Of a stretch of DNA of 53,166 nucleotides, positions 17,223 through 24,894 are shown one piece after another; position 1 is the first letter of the stretch, and the number at the start of each line of letters is the position of its first letter. The position numbers and the translations under genes are program-made. The stretch is taken from contig WRAI01000017.1 in NCBI GenBank assembly GCA_009780275.1, forward strand, positions 1 through 53,166, read 5' to 3'. The stretch is from Oscillospiraceae bacterium. Lineage in GTDB: Bacteria > Bacillota > Clostridia > Oscillospirales > UBA929. The notes below the pieces were generated by a model that was not told the origin of the DNA, did no database searches, and saw only the letters and a list, made by a program, of their open reading frames with translations.

Positions 17223-17654
17223 ATGAGAAAATTTATAAAGAAATTTTTTAGTGAATTTACGGAATTCGCTCTGCGAGGCAATGTCATGAACCTCGCCGTT
17301 GGTGTCATTATCGGCGTGGCATTTCAAGGCGTTGTCACCTCACTGACCGATAATATTTTGTCGCCTATCATCGGATTATTTATCCGCAGAAACTTGGATT
17401 TCCTGACCGTAACCATCTGGAATGCCACATTGTATTACGGCGCATTTCTCACGACTGTCATGAATTTTTTCATTATGGCGTTCGTCGTATTTCTCATCGT
17501 TCGCGGCATGAACAGAGTCTGCTGTATTGGGAAAAAGCCGGAAGATGAGCCCGCAACCGAACGCACTTGCCCATTCTGCATGAGTGGGGTACATAAAGAA
17601 GCCACTCGCTGCCACTCATGCACATCCATATTAGACAATGCTGACACGCCATGA
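17223..17654 (+). CDS. mscL: Large-conductance mechanosensitive channel with zinc-ribbon tail
   Basis: MscL is a membrane-tension-gated pentameric pore that releases solutes on hypo-osmotic shock. The product is 143 aa. FTEFALRGNVMNLAVGVIIG is the canonical N-terminal amphipathic helix and TM1, and TM2 is NFFIMAFVVFLIVRGMNRV. The cytoplasmic tail carries CPFC and CHSC pairs, a zinc-ribbon-like addition seen in some Firmicutes. ATG 17223 follows GGAGC. Its stop codon overlaps the start of cca by 4 bp (ATGA). Confidence 0.95.
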   Translation: MRKFIKKFFSEFTEFALRGNVMNLAVGVIIGVAFQGVVTSLTDNILSPIIGLFIRRNLDFLTVTIWNATLYYGAFLTTVMNFFIMAFVVFLIVRGMNRVCCIGKKPEDEPATERTCPFCMSGVHKEATRCHSCTSILDNADTP

Positions 17655-18805
17655 ACACACCTTGTATCGAAATTCTCAATCATTTGAATGCCGCCGGTTA
17701 CGAAAGCTATTTTGTTGGCGGCTGTGTGCGCGATCTGGCGCTCAATCGTACACCGCATGACTATGACATTGCTACACAAGCCACGCCCGAGCAAGTCAAG
17801 CAAGTGTTTAGTGATTCGCACGTCGTTGATACAGGCATTCGCTATGGGACAGTGACGATACGACATGAACATATCCCTATTGAAATTACAACGTTCCGCG
17901 CCGATGGCGCATACTCCGATGGCCGCCGTCCCGATGCCGTTTTCTTCGGACAATCTATCGAAATTGATCTAGCCCGTCGCGATTTCACTGTTAATGCCAT
18001 GGCGTGGAATCCCGAGCGCGGGCTTTTCGACCCTTTTGGCGGCGCAGCCGACTGCCAAACTAAGATTATTCGTTGTGTTGGCGAGCCGGTGCAACGGTTT
18101 TCCGAGGATGCCTTGCGTATTTTGCGGGCATTACGTTTTGCCTGTCAGCTTGGATTTTCCATTGAATCACATACACAAGCTGCTATGTACGAATGTGCTG
18201 AATCCTTGCGACACATTGCTTCTGAGCGAATTACCGCTGAAGTCAGCGCAATGCTGATGAGCTGCTCTTTGCGTCCAATGTTTAATAATCAAGCACTGTT
18301 CGCCGCTCTTGCGCCGCAATGGTCAGCACTTAGCAGCGAAGGTTGGCGCACGCTTTGTCAAGCCATTGAACGGTCTGACGATGTCATTGTACGCATTGCA
18401 ATGCTGTGCCATAATGGATTCCCTAAACGCTTGCGGTTAGATAATCGCACGATTTCTCGCATCAAGGCAATGCACCGCCAAATTGATTTACCAAGCGAGC
18501 CACACGCAATGGCTCATATCATTGCGGTATACGGCGTTGACGCTATCCGCGACTTGTTGACATATCGTCAGGCTTTTGATGAAACAGCGCCGGTTGACAT
18601 TTTCGATAACGTTCTCGCCACATTCTCTTGCCTGAATTTGAAGCAGCTGGCAGTCAACGGCAACGACCTTTTAGATATTGCACAGGGTGCACAAATCGGC
18701 AAGCTATTGCAAACATTGTTGCAAGCAGTCATTGACAAGGAAGTGGAAAACGAGCGGAAAGCGCTATTGCAATTCGCTAGGGACTTCTATAGGCGGCAGT
18801 TCTAA
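17651..18805 (+). CDS. cca: CCA-adding tRNA nucleotidyltransferase
   Basis: This is a class II polymerase that builds or repairs the 3' CCA end of tRNAs. The product is 384 aa. The head domain has FVGGCVRDLALNRTPHDYDI (nucleotide-binding Gly-Gly and the DxD metal site), RRDFTVNAMAWNP, and EDALRILRALRFACQLGF in the neck. The C-terminal part is the divergent tRNA-binding tail. It is translationally coupled to mscL. The last 42 bp overlap, tail to tail, with the 3' end of yqfD on the other strand. Confidence 0.95.
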   Translation: MNTPCIEILNHLNAAGYESYFVGGCVRDLALNRTPHDYDIATQATPEQVKQVFSDSHVVDTGIRYGTVTIRHEHIPIEITTFRADGAYSDGRRPDAVFFGQSIEIDLARRDFTVNAMAWNPERGLFDPFGGAADCQTKIIRCVGEPVQRFSEDALRILRALRFACQLGFSIESHTQAAMYECAESLRHIASERITAEVSAMLMSCSLRPMFNNQALFAALAPQWSALSSEGWRTLCQAIERSDDVIVRIAMLCHNGFPKRLRLDNRTISRIKAMHRQIDLPSEPHAMAHIIAVYGVDAIRDLLTYRQAFDETAPVDIFDNVLATFSCLNLKQLAVNGNDLLDIAQGAQIGKLLQTLLQAVIDKEVENERKALLQFARDFYRRQF

Positions 18806-19981
18806 CGGATCAAATGCCTGCATAACACCTATACGTTCTAAACACTCTGCCCTCAATCGCCCAAATAATGCGTCATCACGCAAGAAAAACTCAATTTCAA
18901 CCTGCAAAATCTCGGCATCACGGCTGCGTTGCGCCAGTTGTTCCATCAAGTGCCGCTCCAATGCCGCCTCTGCAATATCTTTGTTCATAACATATTCAAA
19001 CGGCTCAAACTCTAAGTACGCTTCACGAATCATTATCAATGGTAGTGTTACGCCCGGCGGAACTGAGAGTTTTCGTTCTTCTCGCTGTTTATCATAATGT
19101 TCGAATGGAACACTCCGCCCAGCCGATAGCCGTGTCAGCCAATTGCCGACTTGCAGCGTATATCGCATGCGTGACCGTCCCGTGTATTCTTTCCCCAGTG
19201 AATACAACGGCACAACACCCTCAATCTCATGCCATGTCCGCGCATAAACTTCACCCATTGCGTGCATAATACGCAACGTTCCATGCTCAGTAGCCGCTGC
19301 GCCGCTGATAAGAATATCGCCGGCATTGACGGTATCTCCCACTTCACGCAAATTCAATCCGTTATACACACGCATCGACACAATGACACCCGGCTTCCGT
19401 GCCACGATATGGCATGGTGTCGATGTCTCCAGCCGCGGTTCACCCATCACACGTTCACGCACTTCAACAATGGCGCGGCTGCCTCGTATGTTAATGCCCA
19501 ACCAACTCAATTCTTCAATGCGCAGCATCATCTCATCGCGCACATCTCTTGACCGAATGCGATTGGTCGGGGTACCGATCCCGATGCCAATATCCTGCAA
19601 GTGCATGAGGATTTTTTCACGCGGTAATTCATCATAGCCTATAACTTCAATATCCCATACAAACTGTGCCATAATGAAAACGGCTGCTATAAATATCCCC
19701 AATCCAATAATCATCCCCAACCGTTGGCGCAGTTGGCGCCATACATACGGCGCACCCATTTGTCCTACATGTTTGACAGAAAATCCTGCCTGCTCGCCCA
19801 GTTTGACCAGTTTACGGCATGATGCAAAATGTGCACTGACGCACATTTCAGTAGTATCAACACGTTCCAACTGCCATAGTGCTACACGATGCTCGGCACA
19901 AATGTTCAAAAATCGCTCGGGATTGCTGCCGAGAATCGCAAATCGCACAATACCGCGCCCGTAATTGATCGCTCTTTGCAT
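18764..19981 (-). CDS. yqfD: Sporulation protein YqfD
   Basis: This 405-aa mother-cell sporulation protein is conserved in spore formers and required for normal engulfment-stage sporulation in Bacillus. The N-terminal cytoplasmic domain includes FLNICAEHRVALWQLERVD. A single membrane segment follows near residues 90-110 (LGMIIGLGIFIAAVFIMAQF). The large extracytoplasmic part contains GINIRGSRAIVEVRER and KPGVIVSMRVYNG. It lies downstream of yqfC with a 38-bp gap. Normally phoH follows, but here the gene instead converges on and overlaps cca. Confidence 0.93.
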   Translation of the reverse strand: MQRAINYGRGIVRFAILGSNPERFLNICAEHRVALWQLERVDTTEMCVSAHFASCRKLVKLGEQAGFSVKHVGQMGAPYVWRQLRQRLGMIIGLGIFIAAVFIMAQFVWDIEVIGYDELPREKILMHLQDIGIGIGTPTNRIRSRDVRDEMMLRIEELSWLGINIRGSRAIVEVRERVMGEPRLETSTPCHIVARKPGVIVSMRVYNGLNLREVGDTVNAGDILISGAAATEHGTLRIMHAMGEVYARTWHEIEGVVPLYSLGKEYTGRSRMRYTLQVGNWLTRLSAGRSVPFEHYDKQREERKLSVPPGVTLPLIMIREAYLEFEPFEYVMNKDIAEAALERHLMEQLAQRSRDAEILQVEIEFFLRDDALFGRLRAECLERIGVMQAFDPLELPPIEVPSELQ

Positions 19982-20019
19982 AATGTTTATTACCTCCGAT
20001 TAGCAAGAGAGCCCTTGCT

Positions 20020-20304
20020 TTACGTTTCGAATTCAATGGCAACAATGCCGCCCTCAACCATTAAATCCTCAATATTCATAGCCTTAATGGTCAACCCATG
20101 TCCGCGCACACGCACAATGGTTTTGCCGCAATTGATGGCAACTTCGTTGTTCTCATACATCAGCAACCCCTTGTGATTGCTGATATAAAATTGCTGATTG
20201 CCTACCATTTCCATGCGCGGCACGCCAGCCACGGTATCGGCCGGCAAATCCATCATATCTGCGGCGCGTTCAAGCAGCGTCTTTTTATTTGGTTGCTTTG
20301 GCAT
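20020..20304 (-). CDS. yqfC: Sporulation protein YqfC
   Basis: This is a 94-aa YabP/YqfC family protein, normally transcribed with yqfD under sigma-E. It has RAADMMDLPADTVAGVPRM at the N-terminus, then GNQQFYISNHKGLLMYENNE and a C-terminal beta-rich half. GAGGTGAG precedes ATG 20304. I could not pick a convincing sigma-E promoter by eye in the upstream 130 bp, where a 17-bp palindrome sits. Confidence 0.93.
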   Translation of the reverse strand: MPKQPNKKTLLERAADMMDLPADTVAGVPRMEMVGNQQFYISNHKGLLMYENNEVAINCGKTIVRVRGHGLTIKAMNIEDLMVEGGIVAIEFET

Positions 20305-20361
20305 TATCTCACCTCAAAATTGTCCATGTCCATCCATATGTGTCTTGTCGCTCAGTCATGC

Positions 20362-20378
20362 CTTAGATAATATCTAAG
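20362..20378. repeat. 17-bp perfect palindrome upstream of yqfC
   Basis: CTTAGATA-A-TATCTAAG is a perfect inverted repeat 58 bp before the yqfC start codon, at the chromosome side of the accessory region. No T-run follows on either strand, so an operator or a recombination-site arm is likelier than a terminator. Confidence 0.5.
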
Positions 20379-20443
20379 TGGCGCTCGTTGGAACGGCGTT
20401 GATGGTACGACCTCACTTTAGCCTAAAAACGATACCACTAAAC

Positions 20444-20481
20444 AAAAAACGACTGCACTGTTGAAGTGTGGTCGTTTTTTT
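20444..20481 (-). terminator. Bidirectional terminator downstream of the HEPN locus
   Basis: AAAAACGAC (20445-20453) pairs with GTCGTTTTT (20471-20479), and the inner TGCACT/AGTGTG arm adds six pairs (two wobble) around GTTGA. A-rich DNA on one side and seven T on the other make it bidirectional. A similar but weaker hairpin follows the recombinase gene at 22078-22105. Confidence 0.75.
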
Positions 20482-20534
20482 GTTGCAATGCCATCGTTGA
20501 TTTGAAATTCGTGTACGGGGTGGTATTCGATTGC

Positions 20535-20551
20535 TGAAACCGTTGCAATCA
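20535..20551. repeat. 17-bp direct repeat, copy A
   Basis: TGAAACCGTTGCAATCA is repeated exactly at 22166-22182. Both copies start within a few bases of the stop codon of a minus-strand gene and are followed 55-60 bp later by a hairpin containing AACGAC/GTCGTT. The two flanks look like diverged copies of one unit of roughly 110 bp. Confidence 0.7.
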
Positions 20552-20554
20552 ATC

Positions 20555-20902
20555 CTAGAAGAGTAATTGACCATCGTCATTGAGTTCGTCCGTATCTTGA
20601 ATTAAATCAGAGTCATCAGCGTTATACTTAAAATTTGTGTATTGGCTATAATCGAAATCAACAGGCAATATTTTTTTTGCAAATCTATATATTTCGGTAT
20701 TGTTTCCATGTGCACGCCATCTCTGATTGAGCTGACAATTAGTGTTTATTTTTTCTATCAGTTGTATGAATTGCTCAGCAGTATATAATTCTAGATATGG
20801 CTCTATTAAATTTTCAAAGCACTTGTCTGCGCCATCGTATGATTGACGATTTCCAAACAAGTTAATGTAATATGTAATGAATAATGAAATGTCTTTCCCC
20901 AA
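20555..20902 (-). CDS. Probable C-terminal part of the HEPN protein, in the -1 frame
   Basis: This is an open frame of 115 codons from a TTG at 20902 that has no ribosome binding site. In the same frame it is open back to the slippery A-AAA-AAG at 20914-20920, reading AIEFLGKDISLFITYY across the junction. It is therefore better seen as the end of the upstream HEPN gene than as a separate gene. It contains aromatic-rich helices and a strongly acidic tail (DDSDLIQDTDELNDDGQ). No family is recognised. Confidence 0.55.
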   Translation of the reverse strand: MGKDISLFITYYINLFGNRQSYDGADKCFENLIEPYLELYTAEQFIQLIEKINTNCQLNQRWRAHGNNTEIYRFAKKILPVDFDYSQYTNFKYNADDSDLIQDTDELNDDGQLLF

Positions 20903-20907
20903 AAATT

Positions 20908-21885
20908 CTATTGCTTTTTTTCGAGAAATTTAATAGCATTATAGTGTAACTTCTCACTTGGCATTTTATCTAAATGTTCCTCAATACTCTCAGATAAAAA
21001 GTGCGCAACAATATTAAATTTTTCATTACTATTAGCCTTTGCTTGTAACAGTGTAGTGGCAGACTCACTCAACCGACAGTATATCTCTGGGAAAGCGCAT
21101 ATAAACAAACATATGTCATCTATTAGAGCGGGATTGATATTGCTGTATACTGGTTTATTCTCGCCTATATCAGACAATAAATCAGCAGTATATCTCTTCA
21201 TTACTACCGTAAGGCAATGGCTGTTAATTTTTCTATTATTATCACAGTCTTCATTTTCTAGACAAAATGTCATTTTCCATATGGCACTAAAAACCTTTTT
21301 TATCATATTTTGGCTCATGTGCCTTAGATACACCGAGGCCATATATTTCTCAAAATTGGCAAGGTCATTTATGAACACATCTTTATTGCTTGCGATGTCA
21401 GTCAATATTTTGTCAGTAATCGTTCTTATGAAAATTGGTGGTTTCGTAAGAATCCCATCTAACATATTTGAGATACACGAAGCAACCGTATCTCTATTTG
21501 GTGTATAAAGCTCACGGTCATGGTCTAATGCAGGGTGAGCCGCAAGATGCCGTATGCTCCTTAAGTACTCCAAATTTTTATGCGTGACAACATCAAAAAA
21601 ATCATTTGCTCTGCCAATTTTTTCTATCAGTTGACTTTCCCACTCAGCAGACTTAGGATTTCTTTTCTGAAGTTCCTCGATAGCTGATAATATATCAGCT
21701 GCTTGCTTTTCCCCATATACATTTTTTAGCTCGTCCAGTTTGTAAACAATATCTGTAATCACCACCGAATAAAGAACGACAATAGCCGCTCGATAGTTTC
21801 CATTGTAATATGAACTTGCGACCTCCTGAAAATACGTTTTTGTTTTTCCGTGATAGATGTTGTCAGTTTGTGCATTAAAATCCAT
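20908..21885 (-). CDS. HEPN-domain protein, candidate RNase toxin/defence gene (frame-interrupted)
   Basis: This 325-aa zero-frame product starts at ATG 21885 (MDFNAQTDNI). Residues about 25-120 form the helical HEPN-like part (NYRAAIVVLYSVVITDIVYK) and end in RSIRHLAAHP, in which R112-x4-H117 fits the RX4-6H catalytic motif of HEPN ribonucleases. The rest is helical with no recognised domain. The frame stops at 20908, two codons after a A-AAA-AAG heptamer. A -1 slip would fuse it to the next frame, giving about 443 aa. The locus is visibly more AT-rich than its neighbours and lies between two direct repeats beside a recombinase, so it looks like transferred cargo. A defence or abortive-infection role is inference. 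Confidence 0.65.
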   Translation of the reverse strand: MDFNAQTDNIYHGKTKTYFQEVASSYYNGNYRAAIVVLYSVVITDIVYKLDELKNVYGEKQAADILSAIEELQKRNPKSAEWESQLIEKIGRANDFFDVVTHKNLEYLRSIRHLAAHPALDHDRELYTPNRDTVASCISNMLDGILTKPPIFIRTITDKILTDIASNKDVFINDLANFEKYMASVYLRHMSQNMIKKVFSAIWKMTFCLENEDCDNNRKINSHCLTVVMKRYTADLLSDIGENKPVYSNINPALIDDICLFICAFPEIYCRLSESATTLLQAKANSNEKFNIVAHFLSESIEEHLDKMPSEKLHYNAIKFLEKKQ

Positions 21886-22077
21886 ATTTAACCCCTTAAA
21901 TAAGCACCACCGTGTACTCTTGTTTGTCATGCGTTATACGTTAGTATATCACTCCTTACGCCACTACTCAAATAATTATACAATATTTCGTCAATATTCG
22001 CAAGAAAAAATGCTCACCGTTACATATGAAGTGCGGTGGTTTTTCTTTGATAAGGCTACACTAGTCATTAAAACAAA

Positions 22078-22105
22078 AACGACCACACCGAAAAGCGCAG
22101 TCGTT
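22078..22105 (-). terminator. Hairpin downstream of the serine recombinase
   Basis: AACGAC (22078-22083) pairs with GTCGTT (22100-22105). On the minus strand it is followed by GTTTTTGTTTT. The stem is short, so termination is likely but weak. It resembles the stronger hairpin at 20444-20481. Confidence 0.5.
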
Positions 22106-22165
22106 CCTTTGCAAGGTTAGCCTGTTTGTTTTGATGTAATCGTGTAAGCCGCAATTTCCAATCGT

Positions 22166-22182
22166 TGAAACCGTTGCAATCA
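22166..22182. repeat. 17-bp direct repeat, copy B, overlapping the recombinase stop codon
   Basis: This is an exact copy of 20535-20551. The minus-strand TGA of the recombinase gene is the first triplet of the repeat (TGATTGCAACGGTTTCA in that orientation), so the repeat sits at the expected element-end position for a recombinase encoded at the edge of its element. Confidence 0.7.
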
Positions 22183-23658
22183 CAGGATTTTTGAGCCTAA
22201 TGGCGGGGCTTGCTCCTCCAAATCCGAACACTCGATTTCATCGAGCGTGATGGTGCGTGTGCCATCTTTACAGTTGTATAATAGCACAAGTTTATCGTCC
22301 TGTAAATAGACAGAATTAACAAATATCTCAACAATCCGCTTGCGATAAACCGGGTCATCCACATCGCCGTCTTTGAATTGGCTAATCCAATACACAATCT
22401 GCTCTTTGCTCAACGGCGGCTTGGTGATACTCTCTTGCGCGATAGCGATTTCGAGGTCGATTTTCTTGTTTTCCAAATCGTCAAGCCGTTGCTTTGTCGA
22501 GGCGGTGATAATGCCCTGTTGAATGGCATCGAGCATATTGACAATGCTTTTCTCAACCTCTTTGAGCTGTTTTTGAAGGTGAGGAATAACCGTATTTTCC
22601 TTGCCGTACAAGGCTACGATTGACGTTGCCGCTTGCGCTATCATTTTGTCATTCAGCACAAGCTCTTTCGTTTTGGCAACAACAAGCCGCTCTATCCAAT
22701 CCTTGCGAACCGCTTTCTTTTCGCATGACTTTTTATAAATCGCGTTGCCGCATTTGTAGTAGTGATACGCCTTTTTCGTCTTGCTCGTGCCGCTTGTTCC
22801 CACCATGAAAACGCCATCCGTGCCGCAGAATAATTTAGTCGTGAGGATAAATTCATCGGGTGCTTTTGCCGCTGCCGGAGCGTGTTTGTTCTTCGCCATT
22901 CGAGCCTGTACTCTATCGAAAATGTCTTGCGGCACAATGGCGGGCATACCGTCCGGCGTTATGGTATCGCCGTATTTATATTCACCGATATATCGCCGAT
23001 TTTTCAATAAATTATGCAAGCTGCTCTTGTTGGTATATTTGTATTTTGTGTTGGCAAAAACGCCGCGATTGTTCATGTTTTCGCTGATTTCGTTGACGGT
23101 TTGACCGTCTGCGTAGCGTGTAAATATTTCAAGGACAATGGGTGCGGTGAGCGGGTCGATTTCGTAAAATCGCTCGGCATTGACCTTGTAGCCGAACGGT
23201 ATCATGCCGCCGTTTGCTTTGCACTTCAAGGCGTTTTCTTTTTGTCCTCGCTTGACTTTGACGGACAACTCCGCCGAATAATATTCCGCCATGCCCTCCA
23301 AAATTGATTCGAGAATAATGCCCTCCGGGCCTTCGCTGATATTCTCTTTGGCTGATACGACTTTGACATTATTTCGCCGTAAAATGGCACGATATGTTGC
23401 GCTGTCGATACGGTTTCGGGCGAAACGGTCTAACTTCCAAACGAGGACTACCTCGAATTGCTTTTGCGAGCTGTCGGCAATCATGCGTTGAAATTCGGGG
23501 CGATTGTCTGCCGTTGCCGTCAAAGCACGGTCAAGATATGTGCCAACAATGGTGAGATTTTGCCGTTCGGCGTATTCTTTGCATTCGCGAAGCTGCCCCT
23601 CGATGGACTCCTCACGCTGATTGTCGCTTGAATATCGGGCATAAATGACGGCTTTCAT
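22180..23658 (-). CDS. Large serine recombinase
   Basis: This 492-aa site-specific recombinase integrates and excises mobile elements. The resolvase domain has AVIYARYSSDNQREESIEGQ with the nucleophile serine in RYSS, LVWKLDRFARNR and EGMAEYYSAELS. The recombinase domain (about 155-260) has GGMIPFGYKV and LLKNRRYIGEYKYGD. A zinc-ribbon region follows, then a coiled coil (about 365-420). The first ribbon knuckle reads LFCGTDG where most relatives have CGxCG, so one cysteine is missing, while YYKC and SCEKK remain. The C-terminus is close to the 17-bp repeat. It is the best candidate for mobilising this region. Confidence 0.92.
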   Translation of the reverse strand: MKAVIYARYSSDNQREESIEGQLRECKEYAERQNLTIVGTYLDRALTATADNRPEFQRMIADSSQKQFEVVLVWKLDRFARNRIDSATYRAILRRNNVKVVSAKENISEGPEGIILESILEGMAEYYSAELSVKVKRGQKENALKCKANGGMIPFGYKVNAERFYEIDPLTAPIVLEIFTRYADGQTVNEISENMNNRGVFANTKYKYTNKSSLHNLLKNRRYIGEYKYGDTITPDGMPAIVPQDIFDRVQARMAKNKHAPAAAKAPDEFILTTKLFCGTDGVFMVGTSGTSKTKKAYHYYKCGNAIYKKSCEKKAVRKDWIERLVVAKTKELVLNDKMIAQAATSIVALYGKENTVIPHLQKQLKEVEKSIVNMLDAIQQGIITASTKQRLDDLENKKIDLEIAIAQESITKPPLSKEQIVYWISQFKDGDVDDPVYRKRIVEIFVNSVYLQDDKLVLLYNCKDGTRTITLDEIECSDLEEQAPPLGSKIL

Positions 23659-24383
23659 GGCGTGTCCTCCCTCGCAAAATATGACTTTATTTTACCACAT
23701 TCGCGGGGGCGGCGTCAATGTTTTGTGGGATAATTTTCAAAAGGTATCATTTTGATTAAACCCCATTGCAAGGACTGTCCGAAACGGACACCCCATTTGA
23801 CGGGCTAACTTCAAGTTAGGGCGTGAGTGGAATCAAAGTCCGCTCATCAAGCGGCTAAGTCCAACTTAGGCAGCAGGACACCCTATGTAACGAATCGTTC
23901 AATAGGGGTATGACTGTGTGAAACGTACAGTCATACCCCACAAGGGCGCCCCAAAACAGGGCGGCCTTGGTTGAGTGCGGACGATGTGGGACGCACTCAA
24001 AACCAACAGGATAGAGTAACGAAACGTTACTCTATCCTGTTGGTGCGTCGGGGTTTCCAAAGGGGCGGCAAGCGCCCTTTGGCACACGATTTTGCTTGCA
24101 AAGTCTAGTGTGTTATGCCTGCCCTCCGACTGACGGGCAAACTCGCGTGTTGCCGGAAGGCAACAGCGGATTTGAGCGGCAGGAAAACGAGGCGGCGTTT
24201 CGAGCGTGGACGCTGGCTTTTGCCGTAGGCAAAGGGCAGCGGACAGCGAGAAATGACGGCGTGTTTTCATAAGGAGGGTGGGGCATATCGTACCCTGTTG
24301 GTGTTGTGAAATGGTGCAAAATGTGCTTATTCACGGCGTAGGTCGGCGGTTAGTGGTTAGCGGTGGAAATGCTTATTTTGAAC
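23659..24383. other. Non-coding region packed with hairpins
   Basis: I see no credible gene in these 725 bp. The visible inverted repeats are TGTCCG-AAA-CGGACA (23776-23790), CTAACTT-C-AAGTTAG (23805-23819), CCCTAT...ATAGGG (23881-23907), a 13-bp GGGGTATGACTGT stem extended by wobble pairs to an AAA loop (23905-23939), and TTGAGTGCG...CGCACTCAA (23971-24000). They continue with a perfect 20-bp stem with an AAA loop (24002-24044), CCAAAGGG...CCCTTTGG (24057-24082) and GTTGCC-GGAA-GGCAAC (24149-24164). Three of them share a loop of the form G-AAA-C. The open frames seen here simply read through the hairpins. It could be a structured RNA, an oriT or a recombination-accessory region. Confidence 0.75.
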
Positions 24384-24893
24384 CTAACTTGCCGTCACTA
24401 AATCGGCAATATACTGTTTAATAATCAGCACTATCTTCTTCGCTTGTTCAATTTCTTCATTATTTGGATTATAAACTCTGACTCCTACGCACCTGCATAC
24501 ATCATTGAGCGTTTTGCCTAATATCGTAATGCTGTCAAGTCCTTTGCATTCCCTTTTGATACAATTCGAGTTAGGTGATGGCGCAGTATGAATATTGTCC
24601 CATACAAATTGTTTCAAACTATTATCTGTTATGTATTGGTCGTAATTCACAAACCATTTTTCTTTATTTGTGAAATGCCCAAATGAAATATTCCAATTCT
24701 GTTCGGTGTCATCTAATCGTATATGACAAACGGATTTCCCTTTGTGTTTAACCACCCAAGTACCGCCTGCTTTTGTATCTCTTGGGGTTAGTCTTATGCT
24801 CGCAAGATAATCATTGAATTTTATCAAGCCATCTATTTGTTCATTGTCAATAACGCCAATAGCGGCATCTACGATTGTAATTTTAGCTGACAT
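24384..24893 (-). CDS. Uncharacterised Cys-containing protein, MerR cassette copy 2
   Basis: This 169-aa protein is of the same unnamed family as 4107-4589, but much more diverged than the regulators beside them. It keeps KGKSVC, FT-x3-KWFVNYDQYITD, LKQFVWDNI, NCIKRECKG (C-x4-C), ITILGKTLNDVCRC and IVLIIKQYIADL. ATG 24893 is one base past the stop codon of the upstream regulator, the same junction as in copy 1. An upstream GTG (24902) overlapping the regulator is less likely. No signal peptide or membrane helix is seen, and function is unknown. Confidence 0.75.
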   Translation of the reverse strand: MSAKITIVDAAIGVIDNEQIDGLIKFNDYLASIRLTPRDTKAGGTWVVKHKGKSVCHIRLDDTEQNWNISFGHFTNKEKWFVNYDQYITDNSLKQFVWDNIHTAPSPNSNCIKRECKGLDSITILGKTLNDVCRCVGVRVYNPNNEEIEQAKKIVLIIKQYIADLVTAS

Positions 24894-24894
24894 A

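Noticed and set aside
23899-24270. 123-codon minus-strand frame and an overlapping 73-codon frame at 24113-24334
   Set aside because: They read straight through the hairpin cluster, have no ribosome site or family resemblance, and their sequence is dictated by the inverted repeats.
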